From NCBI GenBank assembly GCA_003013855.2, contig ML058484.1, positions 12,842,215-12,906,214 on the forward strand: a stretch of DNA of 64,000 nucleotides, given 5' to 3'. Numbering within the stretch: the first letter of the stretch is position 1; each line of letters begins with the position of its first letter. Both the position numbers and the translations under genes were made by a program. Shown piece by piece: positions 55,052 through 64,000 of this stretch. The notes below the pieces were generated by a model that was not told the origin of the DNA, made no database searches, and saw nothing but the letters and a program-made list of their open reading frames with translations. Source of the stretch: Liriodendron chinense (lineage: Eukaryota > Streptophyta > Magnoliopsida > Magnoliales > Magnoliaceae).

Positions 55052-55689
55052 TGTTAATCCCAACAGTAGAAGCGAATCAAATAAGCAACCACAAAGGCAA
55101 TGATCAAGCAACAATCAACATACATAAGGAAGTACTTTGATTTTATATGGAAAAACCCCTCTCACGGGTAAAACACCACGGCACAAAGCGAATCCACTAT
55201 GATATCAGAAGTTATAAGAAAATGAAGAAAACAAAATTCCGATCTAAGCCCCACAAAGAAATCCCAAGCCTCACAAGCTCTTTCTCTCACCTTGGAAACC
55301 CTCTTAATCCCCTTGTTTCTGATAATCTCACCCTAATCCTGCATTACACTCCTTAAATTAGAAGAAAACCAAAATTATAAACATCTTGCAGAAAACTGCA
55401 CAAGAAACCGACTTGGAATAGGAAACAGTCGACTGGTCGCACATGATCAGTGACCGGTCGCAGCCCCTGTCAACCAGTCGCGCCTCAACTGTGACTGGTC
55501 GCCAATGCTCAAAACTATCAAGAGAGTTCTGTACATAAATCAAATTTCGTTGAAAATTCGACCGGTCACAAGCCCACTATCGACCAGTCGAGGACACCTG
55601 TTGTTGCATAGATTTTAGGCGACCGATATTAACAAAATGTCTATTTTCTAGGCTCACATCTTTGCATGAAAAAATGCAACATATAAACA
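55052..55689 (-). mobile_element. 5' LTR of the copia element
   Basis: Plus-orientation ends TGTTAATCCCAACA and GCAACATATAAACA. About 638 bp. Contains a GACCGGTC/GACTGGTC-rich cluster at 55425-55600. The outer end is chosen because the segmental-duplication similarity resumes just after it; confidence in the exact base is moderate. Confidence 0.6.
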
Positions 55690-55989
55690 AAGTGAGTATG
55701 ACACAGGCATGGCAGTGGACCCTTAAAAAGCTTAGGTTAGAGGAAATTCATGATCCATTTGAACCATGCAATGAACCATGCATGCAATGGATGGTGCAAA
55801 AACTGCAAGGTAGGCCAAAGTGAAAAGATCCACTTTGGCCAAAAATGTTGGCACAAGTTATTTGGAGAACTTCAGTCTTTTCTGCAATTTTTTTATTTCA
55901 CTGGGGTCATTAATGCAGTACAAACATAGTTCTAAATTCAGTTAGTTGACTCGGAACTTGGTGAGTCAACTCAACTAAATCATATTCGT

Positions 55990-56410
55990 AGATTTTATTC
56001 GTATATAACTTTGAAAAATGTTCCGGTTCTCTCGTAGCACCAATGCTCCTAGTTGCATCAGTTTAGTTAGACAGTCTAATCGATTGATTGGTACTGATGA
56101 TCCAACCCATCCTTGGATTGGATCATAAGCAATCCAGGATGGTCTCTAACAAGTAGATGGATCAAATTATTGAAGATACCTATTTTGTTGCGAATGATCT
56201 TGACTGTCTATATCAAAGACCATTGATCTAATGGTTAATAATTTTCAGATTATTATGATGCTTGCATTGTTACCTGTGAAATGTGTGTTGGACCTGGTGA
56301 ACAGTTAGATCAATGGATTAAATAGTCCAAGTGTCCCAATATAACTATATGCAATTTGGAACACTAAAACTTATATTGCTCTGAGAACACTAGAGCATTT
56401 CTCCACAACT
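55990..56410. mobile_element. MITE-like repeat, copy 2
   Basis: Same family as 6450-6950; ends near TTTGAAAAATGTTCC and AGAGCATTTCTCC, an inverted pair. Confidence 0.55.
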
Positions 56411-56551
56411 TCTTAAAATATTTATAAATAATATGATTTAAGTATTAAATATTGAGTCCAGTCAAGAGAAGACTCGTCCATGTATTTGAGTCAACCCAAC
56501 TCGGAAAGATATACAGTAGAGTTTCTGAGTTTCTGAACTATGGTGCAAACA

Positions 56552-57043
56552 CTAGAATTTGGTACAGTCCGCCTTGGCGAAAGCAACCAATTCATGCTCT
56601 AGGTCATAGCCCACAATGCGGTTTTGCTGTAATAGATTTCCTAAGATTGAAACGTCAGTGCTCGGCTTCATGGCGAGGCAATATATGCCATTGTCTACCT
56701 CAGTGTAGGCCCCTATCTTGGGCAGGACTACATCGACTCCGGTGAAATGAAACGTTATGTCTTGTGCGATCTCAAAGTCTTCAAACGAGTCTACATAATA
56801 ACATAAAGGAAGCATTCCGATGGTGTCCTCGGCCGGGTCTAGAAATATCTCATCATCCAATGCACTGACTAAGGCGTTGAGACCCTCCTTGGCGAGGAGT
56901 GTGTATGATGTGCCTGAGTCGATTATAAATCCTCCCTCACCCTTCTCGTTGGCGTGGAATAGTCCTTCTCGGAGTGGAAGCCGGTTCTTCCCGATGCTAA
57001 TGCCGTCAAGGCTGACATGGTAAAACTCTTCTTGGTCCTTAAC
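56552..57043 (-). CDS. Aspartic protease B, exon 2
   Basis: The acceptor TTGATCAACAG ends at 57044; coding begins VKDQEEFYHVSLDGISIG. The second catalytic motif IDSGTSYTLL (Asp at about residue 309 of the joined protein) is intact, followed by the typical C-terminal A1 pattern with ILGNLLQQNRIVGYDLEHEL and the closing FAKADCTKF before the stop at 56554-56552. 163 residues. The frame joins exon 1 without a shift. The protein is a nepenthesin-type (A1B) pepsin-like endopeptidase, normally extracellular or vacuolar. Confidence 0.9.
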   Translation of the reverse strand, partial: VKDQEEFYHVSLDGISIGKNRLPLREGLFHANEKGEGGFIIDSGTSYTLLAKEGLNALVSALDDEIFLDPAEDTIGMLPLCYYVDSFEDFEIAQDITFHFTGVDVVLPKIGAYTEVDNGIYCLAMKPSTDVSILGNLLQQNRIVGYDLEHELVAFAKADCTKF

Positions 57044-57289
57044 CTGTTGATCAAAAGATACAATGGTAAATATGATTTCTTACATTTAGCTCAAAAGACA
57101 TTGATAGGATGATCTTAACCATGGAGTCAGATGGCAAGCCTGATCCAATAATCTATCCTGATGAGGCCTATTCCCAACACAGGATGTAGGGAATTTAACA
57201 GAAATATCAGGAAATGCTCATTTTAACACCTCATTTGGGTGCAACCGAGAGGACACGGATTGCGTCCTATTGGCCATGACAGACTCGGT

Positions 57290-57920
57290 CGTGGCAGGGC
57301 TCTGTGGGACCCACCGTGGTGTATTTGTTTTATCCAAACTGCCCATCCATTTTAAATGGTGATTTTAAGGCATGAGGTCAAACAGTAGACATATCCAAGG
57401 ATCAAGTGAGCCACACCTCAAGAACCAGTTGTGACAATGAAGCTACTATTGAAACCTTCCTAGGGACAGTGGTAGACTGAGTGAAGACAACCTCGTTTCA
57501 ACACTGAGGTACTGGTGTTGATTCCCAACGTGGGGTGGCTAACATTGAAGTATGACTCACAGTGTGGGTATGTGAACTAACAGTACTGGGATGTGTGTAC
57601 TAACCTAAAAAATAAATTTAAAAAAAAAAAAAAATCTTCCTAGGGCCAACCACGATGTTTATTTTCCATCCCCGTTTGTAATATTCCATACATCTGGATG
57701 AAGGGAAAGCACAAATTTCAGCTTGATCAAAAATTTGTGGCCCCCAAAAAGTTTTCAGTTGTAAGCGTTCAATCCCCATTGTTTCCCATGGTGTGGCCAA
57801 CTTATGCCTTGGTTCTAGGTTATTCTTTGGATCATGCCTAAAAATGATATGTTAAAATGGATGAACGGCATGGATAAAATACATACATCAAGATGGGCTC
57901 ACAAAGCCCCACTCACGACC
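57290..57920. mobile_element. GTGGGCCCC fold-back repeat, longest full copy
   Basis: Left end GGCTCTGTGGGACCCACC, GTGTATTTGTTTTATCC and ATTTTAAGGCATGAGGTC; right end the inverse GGATCATGCCTAAAAATGA, ATGGATAAAATACATACATC and GATGGGCTCACAAAGCCCC. Without the SINE it is about 450 bp and nearly self-complementary overall. It occupies the same intron place as 8785-9105 in copy A. Confidence 0.8.
57466..57635 (+). mobile_element. SINE insertion of 170 bp
   Basis: Bounded by a 10-bp direct repeat CTTCCTAGGG at 57456-57465 and 57636-57645, ends in an A-rich tail (57607-57634), and interrupts the fold-back element, whose other copies read straight through CCTTCCTAGGG. A candidate RNA polymerase III A box GTGGTAGACTGAGTG lies at 57469-57483 and a B box GTGTTGATTCCC at 57515-57526, the right spacing for a tRNA-derived SINE. 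No coding. Confidence 0.75.
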
Positions 57921-58438
57921 TCCTGGAGTGCTAATGAAATAGCGCCATGCACATGATAAAAAGACAAAATCTTCATTTCATGCCCATACACGCACATGTG
58001 GCACTTTTTCATTTGCCCTACGTTCTCCATTATAGCTGCTTACAAAACAGTTACCCAAAATAAATGTTCAAACATGTAGGAGTGTTCATACACAATCACA
58101 CACATGGCACATGTGTTATAATGTAACACTTGTGTGAGATTTGAGCTTTCTATCTACATCATTAATTTTTTGAATTAAAATTTAGCAATTTTGGACCTTA
58201 GGTGCACAATATATCAAATCATCCTAAAACCGTTAGCTTACTAGACAGTAAAATTACCAAAATTTTAGGTAGAAGATCTAAGCATTATTTTCAACCTCAT
58301 GAAAAGCTCATATCTCAACCACGTTTCACAGAACTTGTGACCGTGTGTGAATGTGTATGGCTGCACATACGTGTGGAATTGCATGTACAAGTTAATGTGC
58401 ATGATGTACATATGGTCTAGCCTTTAGGGTTTAAGGCG

Positions 58439-58441
<3 letters not shown>

Positions 58442-58521
<80 letters not shown>
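58442..58521. repeat. (TA)n microsatellite, about 40 units
   Basis: 80 bp of TA beside the splice donor of aspartic protease B (inside the intron). The Ile-Tyr repeat seen if exon 1 is read through is not part of the protein. Confidence 0.98.
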
Positions 58522-58523
<2 letters not shown>

Positions 58524-58549
58524 AAATTCTTGATACACAGCATTACTAC

Positions 58550-59350
58550 CTTTAACATCTGTGTAGAATTTCCTGTAAGTTGAACTTTCTTTCCAAAAAG
58601 GATCTTGCTCCACGTTTTCTGATGTAACGGGACCATGCAATAGGAGAATTTACGGGCCCCTGTCTGCCAGAGAAACGAAAACGGATCCCTGCTGAGGCCC
58701 ACCAATCCGGCTTCATCTTCATCGTAGGGTCCTGTAATATAATGGGCGCAACCGAAGATGATGCGTTCAAGCGTAATGTTGGGACCGTCGGTGTCCTCCA
58801 AGATGAACGTCTCGTAGGCGGCGTCGCCTGTTGTCACTCCACCATCCCCGTATTTCTCCCTGAACATGCATACATTAGTCTTGCGCTTGCACCGGGCAGT
58901 GTTCACGTACTGGCAATAGATATGGTTGCATGTAACGCTTTCGAACGTCACCGATTTGGAAGGGTCGAACGGGGGTTGATTAATTGTGTAACAGTTTCTG
59001 CAAGGTTCACATTGGACCCACAGCAACGCACCGCCTGAGTCGATGATGGCCCACATCTGAATTGGGGGTGTGCCCATATAGAAGCTCATCACATACTCAA
59101 ATACGCTGGACCGCAGCGGGGCGTTTGGGATTTTGATTGACGATGATCTTGATTGTCGTGATTGGAAGTACCGGAGCCGAGAGTCGGAGCGGCGATGTGC
59201 GGCCATGGTGCGATTGTGGAGAGATAGGGTGTTCGGGTTGTAGAACGGGGAGAGTGGCCAGTCACGATGGATGAGGCGGGCCCCAAAGCCGATCTTGTGG
59301 GTGTGATGAGAGGGAAGGTGGGACATGGATGAGGGTGATGAAGAGTGCAA
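58550..59350 (-). CDS. Nepenthesin-type aspartic protease B, exon 1
   Basis: 267 codons from the ATG at 59350 to the donor at 58550; with exon 2 the product is 430 residues, normal for the family. The first catalytic loop is IDSGGALLWVQCEPC (Asp at residue 104), the Cys-rich nepenthesin insertion follows (C114-C161), and the flap YGDGGVTTGD is present (Tyr 167). Odd point: the natural signal peptide (MHTPTF..., hydrophobic VVALFITLI core) starts at an upstream ATG at 59375 in another frame and runs into a stop at about 59264. The ATG at 59350 gives a Ser/His-rich, non-hydrophobic N-terminus. Compared with copy A the spacing in the pro-region differs by 8 bp, so one indel shifted the frame. 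Either the protein is no longer secreted or the gene is a young pseudogene. Confidence 0.8.
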
Positions 59351-59456
59351 CTACAGTGAAAGTGGGTGTATGCATGGAGTGAAGCCGGGACTAAGGAAAT
59401 GGGAAGAAAATACAAGGGTGGAGAAGATGCATGCATTAGTTGTGTGGATTATACTG

Positions 59457-59463
59457 CTTTATA
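59457..59463 (-). promoter_or_regulatory. Candidate TATA box of aspartic protease B
   Basis: Minus-strand TATAAAG in the context TAGTATAAAGCAGTATAATC, about 85 bp upstream of the ATG at 59375, similar in position to the TATA box of copy A. Confidence 0.45.
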
Positions 59464-59885
59464 CTACTAATAAGAGGCCGGATCCAATACAAACGCTTCT
59501 AGGACAGGCTTAACATAAAAATCAATACGTGGGGCCCATCGTAATGTTCTAATGACATCCAATCCGTCCATCATATGCGCCCCCTCCTATTCTCCCTGTA
59601 TACCGAAACTCAGATCAGTTGAAATCTCTGGTGGGCCAAACCATGTAAAAACATGCCTAAACTTCTAAAATCAGGTGTTGTGGCCCACCTAAGTTCTGGG
59701 AAGAATTTTTTAATGTACACTTATCCTTGTCAGATGCGTCTCATGAATGGATCAGATAGTGTGTAAAAGACACGGTGGGCCCACGTACAATCTGAAAGGT
59801 TTTTAACGAGAGTCCCCATTCCAACTGTTGCATTTGGTGTGGCCCACCTGAGTGTTGAATCGTGCGATTTTTTTGGATTCTAATT

Positions 59886-60159
59886 AGAAAAACAACGGTA
59901 GAACATGATGGACGGCGAGGATGTCATTTAAACATCACGGTGGGCCCTACATGTTGATTTGTAGTTTAAGCTTACACCAGAGACGTTCGTTTTTGGATCC
60001 GACCCTAGTAATAAAAGATGGATTGATGATGTATGACAGAGTTTAGAAATGAGATCTCATGAGATACTGACCCAGGATTTCGGTTTCAAGTTCATCAGGA
60101 TTTTAAATGGGAAATAGATTTCCTACTAAAATAGGGAGGAATTGCTAGCTAGGTGAGAT
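59886..60159. other. Spacer, no gene seen
   Basis: Includes a short GTGGGCCC end-like fragment at about 59905-59970 (GATGGACGGCGAGGATGTC and ATCACGGTGGGCCCTAC). Nothing else recognised. Confidence 0.4.
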
Positions 60160-60680
60160 ATAATTTGAGAAATGCTCCAGCGCTGTCAGAGTAATATAAA
60201 TAACAGTGCTCCTAGTTGCATCAGTTCACTTGAACAATCTGATCGATGGATCTGAAACATCCACTAAATCCAGAACAGATTTTTTGGGCCATGATGGAAA
60301 AACGGCATAGATCAGATGATCCGATGCGTCCAATTGATTTGGCCTAAATTTCTATAGTCATCCTTTTTCCAAGCCATGGATGGATACAATTACTTAACGA
60401 ATGTTAATATTTCTAATCATAAGCAATCCATGATGGGTCCTAATAAATAGATGGATGAAATTGTTTATTTGACCTATTTTGTGTAAATGATCTTGGCCGT
60501 CTATATTAAGGCCATGGATTGAATGGTTACTTTCTGTTGCATCAGTGTTATGTTTGCATGGTATTCCATGAAATGTGCGGTGGACCTAATGAACGGTATA
60601 GATCAACGGATTGGATTCCATGTCCCAATGAAACTAGGAGGAGCACTATAACTTACAGAGCTTGTCTCCATGAATGTTAT
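60160..60680. mobile_element. MITE-like repeat, copy 3
   Basis: Same family as 6450-6950 and 55990-56410: left TTTGAGAAATGCTCCAGCG with AGTGCTCCTAGTTGCATCAG, right inverse AACTAGGAGGAGCACTATAA. Located outside the segmental duplication, which shows the family moves on its own. Confidence 0.6.
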
Positions 60681-60739
60681 TAAGCAGGAGCAATGATCTG
60701 GTGGACTAAGTGCATGGAATGGAAACTAAGTTGTATTTG

Positions 60740-61175
60740 GTGTTGCTGGCATTCTCGCCACCTATCTGAACCGTCCATTACGTTCAGATCCCTCTTCTTT
60801 GGTGGCTCCAAAAATCACATAAATCAGATGGCTCTAAACATCTTTTACTCGGTCTATTTTCTTCGAACAATGTTCTACCTTCAGTTCATTTCCTATCCCA
60901 CTAACTGGATGTTTTGGATCGTCTGATCAGTATGCATTTTACAAGGTAGCCTATGACGAGTGCACTCGACCAAATGGACGGTCCAGATAGGTGATGGGGA
61001 TGCCATCGAGTCTTATCTTCTTCAAACAATCTCCTCCATTCATTTTGAACGCCGGTAACTGGATGGTTTGGATCATCTGGTCAGTACGTATTTTCCAAGG
61101 TATAATGAAGAATGCACTCGACCTAATGGGTGGTCCAGATAGGTGACGTGGATGCCACCGAGTCCTAATGAAGAA
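60740..61175. repeat. Direct and inverted duplications
   Basis: A phrase GAGTGCACTCGACC, AATGGACGGTCCAGATAGGT and GATG(C)CA(T/C)CGAGTC occurs at about 60957-61010 and again at 61108-61165; the stretch AACTGGATGTTTTGGATCGT(C)TG(A/G)TCAGTA occurs at 60903-60932 and 61058-61088. Period about 155 bp. An inverted match (CACCTATCTGAACCGTCCAT) lies at 60759-60778. Confidence 0.75.
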
Positions 61176-61439
61176 ATAGTCACGAAAGAAGCATAAATTA
61201 ATGCTTGAAAAACATTCCCATTTCAAAGAGATTGATATGTTTACAAATAGGCATACATGATGGGGTTTTCTGCAATATATGAAAAATGAAGGGGTTTTTA
61301 TGCCAAAATGAAACCAACGGCTTGTGTTAAATATTGGGTCCTATCCATTTCCCAAAGTTTCTCAAAATGGCAGCAACGGTCCTCTAGCCATAGTAAATGC
61401 TGGGTTATGGGAAGCGGATTGCCACAAAGAGGCATATTT

Positions 61440-61850
61440 GTGCGGCATATTTGTGCCCGGACTGTGTGGGATCCACAGAAATGTATGTTATAAATCCATT
61501 CCGTCCACCTGTTTTGAAAGACAACAATAAGATAGGAATCTAAAAATCAGGCAAATCTAAAACTCGGGTGGGCAACACTAATAAAACAGTGAGAATGAAA
61601 ATGTGCACCATTGAAATCTTTCTGGAGCTGACAATCATATTTATAGGCCATCCAAACCATTCATATGGTTATTACCACTCAAATAAACTGTAGGCACTGG
61701 TACCATCCAGATACAAAACTTATATCACCGTCGGACGTTTTAGATCTGCCTGATTTTTAGAATCTTGTCGTACTCTGGTCTTGAAAAAAGATGGACGTAT
61801 AGGATTTGTCACAGAGATCTCCGTGGGCCCCACACAACCCCAGGCATAAG
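61440..61850. mobile_element. GTGGGCCCC fold-back repeat, full copy
   Basis: Left GACTGTGTGGGATCCACAG, ATGTATGTTATAAATCCA and TCCGTCCACC; right the inverse AAGATGGACGTATAGGATTT and CTCCGTGGGCCCCACAC. The centre has AAATCTAAAACTCGGGTGGG and TTTTAGATCTGCCTGATTTTT as opposite arms. Confidence 0.7.
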
Positions 61851-61925
61851 AATATCTCCGAGCCTGGGGTCACAGGCAATCCACTTCCTAGGTTATGGCC
61901 CTTTCATTGTAGGGCCAATCAGACG

Positions 61926-62697
61926 TGTTGGTTCTAATATGTAGAGATATAGTAAAAAATTATAATAATAAACTAGAAACAATAACAGAAAGAAGTTGGA
62001 GAGTTGAGGCACATTACATTCGTTGTCTTAAAGATAGATTTGCCCCCATAGGAAGACGATCCTAATACACTAAGTCCCAGTAAGTCTGCCCCCCAGAATA
62101 CAATAGCTTTCATCCATGAGATGGACGACTTAGATCTAGTGCACTCTCGATCACAGTCAATCAAACTCAAGAAACTCGAACTAATTTACTCAAATGAGAG
62201 TTACAGAAGAAAAACCAGAAGATAGATTTTTTTTTTTTCAGATGGATTTTCAAAACCGAAGAGATGGCATTAAATAGCCCAAGCAGGCAACCATCAGGAC
62301 TAGAGGAGCATGCGTCTGCTGCAATAAATGCACGTCAGCGCATTTGGATCACAATCATGAAGTAGGCCTGTAATTGCTCCTTTTGTCTTCACGTGTATGA
62401 GTAAGACAAACCATATGCAAAGGGAGCAAAAAATGTCTAATCAAAGACACACCATACCACACCACGCCAAGCCATGACCGCAGCACGTGCGTATGCGAAA
62501 TTGCTCCCATGGCATACCCTTATTATCCATTGCAAATGATTAGTGAGGGGTTTTAATATAAAAAGTTAATTTTCCAAACTTCTTTTCAATGTGGGATTAA
62601 ACTAAACTCAATTAAAAAAAGTAGATTAACAAAGGCAAAAAACTAATTTTTTCAGAATTTTCAAATCTTTCTTTTTTAAAATTATTTTAAATCAACA
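61926..62697 (-). mobile_element. 3' LTR of a second Ty1/copia element
   Basis: 772 bp with inverted ends: plus orientation TGTTGGTTCTAATATG at the left and TTTAAATCAACA at the right. Directly beyond the right end the minus strand has ATTATGGGGGAT, the polypurine tract (62709-62698). A degenerate copia RNase H follows further right, in the expected order. Confidence 0.75.
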
Positions 62698-62709
62698 ATC
62701 CCCCATAAT

Positions 62710-63230
62710 TTGAAAAATTAAGAAAACGAATAGAAAATTCGTTGGACAAATCAGCGAAATGAAGTGTATCAATAAAGGTATCTGAAATATTTAAACATTG
62801 CCTAGTGTAAATATGTTTGGTTTGTCGGGATGAAGTAACATAATTAAAGTTGTGAACTAACCCCCACAATAACAACTCACACACATCACGCGCACAATAT
62901 TTCAAAGTAACTTGAATATTTAAAGCCAGCACGTTACAACCATGTGCTAAACCTCAGTTTCATAAGTGCCTCAGAGAATATTCCAATTCTCATATGAAGC
63001 AGCCCCACTTCCACACTCATATAGGTGGATCCATCAAGGATATATCTGCAGCTAGACATCCCACTGTATCACAGTTATGGAACTCATTAAGGACATAGCT
63101 AACCTTTCTCACTACAAGTCATGGTACTACTATACTATAGGAATGGAGTTCTTAAATTTCATATATAGTGTCGATACCAAATCACTCAAAGCAACTTGTT
63201 GTTACCCATTGAATCTAGTTCTTGGGATAT
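62710..63230 (-). other. Region between the copia RNase H remnant and polypurine tract
   Basis: AT-rich. Minus-strand open frame of 81 codons at 62932-62687 has no recognised similarity. Probably element 3' untranslated sequence. Confidence 0.4.
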
Positions 63231-64000
63231 CTAATCATATAGGTTGAGTTCCCATTACCGGTGATTTATCTAATGGAACTCAACCCCATTTCCCTCAATG
63301 TACTCATCAATAACTCTTTGGCTAGCGCTTTAGTTAGTGGATTAGCTAGATTTTCTTTGGACCTTACAATGTCAATTGCAGTTATCTAATCTCAGATCAA
63401 TTTCTTGACTAAGTTATGTCTTATACATAAATGTTTGAATTTTTCATTATAGATTTTATTGTTTACCTTAGCTATCGTAGCTTGGCTTCACAATGCAACG
63501 TAATTGCTACTACTGTTTAACCCCACATGGTGTATCTGAAAGCAGGTTCTTTAACTATTCAGCCTCTTCTCTTACCATTGTAAGAGCAATGAACTCGAAG
63601 AGTAAACACATATATATTTATAACTCTACTTTTTAGACTTCCAGGATACTGTGACTCTTCCAAGAGTAAACACATATATAGCTACTAGTGGACTTAGATT
63701 CCATTGAATTTGATATCTAATTTACATCATAGTGTCCCTTTAATACAATTGGATACCTAGTATACTTGATACTATAGTAATGTATTCTTCAAGTATCTCA
63801 GTAATCTATTTATAGCATTTCAGTTATCTTCTCCAGGATTAGCTTGCCAATTACATATGCAATATCAAGTCTAATACAGTTCATTAGATATATTAGATGC
63901 CCAATAATACTGGAGTACTTAAGTTGTAATACATTATCATATTCTTTCTTACACAACTTCACATGAGGATTAAAGGAAGTGCTTACAAGTGTACAATTAG
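63231..64000 (-). pseudogene. Degenerate copia reverse transcriptase/RNase H C-terminus
   Basis: On the minus strand, fragments in two frames match the end of copia polyproteins: EFIALTMVREEAE (near 63600-63560), then RHNLVKKLI, and finally ITAIDIVRSKENLANPLTKA with LAKELL...REMGL (near 63380-63240). Many stops and shifts separate them. It extends past the window end. Same strand as the LTR at 61926-62697. Confidence 0.75.

Larger units (their letters stand above)
53780..55689 (-). mobile_element. 5' end of a Ty1/copia element, cut by the gap
   Basis: Minus-strand order: 5' LTR (55689-55052), primer-binding site (55046-55035), decayed gag (about 54990-54250), start of pol with the protease (to 53828), then the gap. 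Integrase, RT and RNase H are not in the window. Confidence 0.8.
57044..58549 (-). other. Intron of aspartic protease B, 1506 bp
   Basis: Donor AAAG|GTAGTA at 58550/58549 and acceptor CAACAG|GTTAAG at 57044/57043. Contains a full fold-back element with a SINE inside and, only about 30 bp from the donor, an 80-bp TA microsatellite. Confidence 0.85.
55692..59885. other. Segmental duplication, copy B
   Basis: Collinear with 6235-11235 (anchors listed there). Lacks hAT-type element 2 and the fold-back copy of 10490, and keeps the full aspartic protease gene. It carries a SINE within the shared intron fold-back element and a long TA microsatellite beside exon 1 that copy A lacks. Confidence 0.85.

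Noticed and set aside
58424..58549. Ile-Tyr repeat tail as part of protease B exon 1
   Set aside because: A good GT donor at 58549 precedes it and splicing joins exon 2 in frame; the tail is intron read-through.
1..64000. tRNA genes
   Set aside because: No cloverleaf-compatible sequence was recognised; the B-box-like motif at 57515 belongs to the SINE.

Overview
The window is nuclear DNA of a flowering plant. Supporting evidence is a nepenthesin-type aspartic protease gene with one spliced intron, plant-specific retrotransposon lineages (Tat/Ogre-like, Athila-like and Ty1/copia), hAT, CACTA and SINE insertions, long AT-rich spacers and abundant microsatellites. Many copies of a short fold-back repeat carrying GTGGGCCCCAC ends suggest a woody, perhaps magnoliid, lineage, but that is inference. 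There is no sign of bacterial or organellar sequence.

Layout. 1-6.4 kb: decayed exon-like sequence, a CACTA-type end, a minisatellite, an hAT-type element with an exact 8-bp target duplication, and a 1-kb tandem duplication. 6.2-11.2 kb: the first copy (A) of a segmental duplication holding a broken minus-strand aspartic protease. 11.2-19.7 kb: fold-back elements and microsatellites, then a three-level nest: a fold-back element split by an hAT-type element, itself split by a 4.39-kb solo LTR. 19.7-28.7 kb: a satellite of about 331 bp per unit, cut by a truncated Athila-like element whose LTR is cut in turn by a solo LTR.

28.7-46.7 kb: the 3' two thirds of a giant minus-strand Tat-type element (called T1). 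From low to high coordinate it has a 3' LTR, polypurine tract, long repeat-rich 3' region, two plus-strand (antisense) genes of the plant mobile domain type, and pol with RT, two RNase H domains and integrase. 46.6-53.75 kb: the LTR and antisense mobile-domain genes of a second, related element (T2), with an array of GGGTGCGT...ACGCACCC hairpins. T2 ends at a 25-N assembly gap preceded by a near-exact 630-bp repeat that looks like an assembly artefact. 53.8-55.7 kb: the 5' end of a decayed copia element. 55.7-59.9 kb: copy B of the segmental duplication, with a nearly complete aspartic protease gene. 60-64 kb: MITE and fold-back repeats and the 3' end of another copia element.

The only host gene that may still be functional is aspartic protease B (exons 59350-58550 and 57043-56552, minus strand), and its signal peptide reading frame is shifted. 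Everything else of note is mobile DNA. The most interesting part is the antisense gene set of T1 and T2: mobile-domain proteins (one with a basic NLS-like stretch and an AT-hook-like motif) placed opposite to pol behind their own TATA-like promoters, with a hairpin array in the leader of one.
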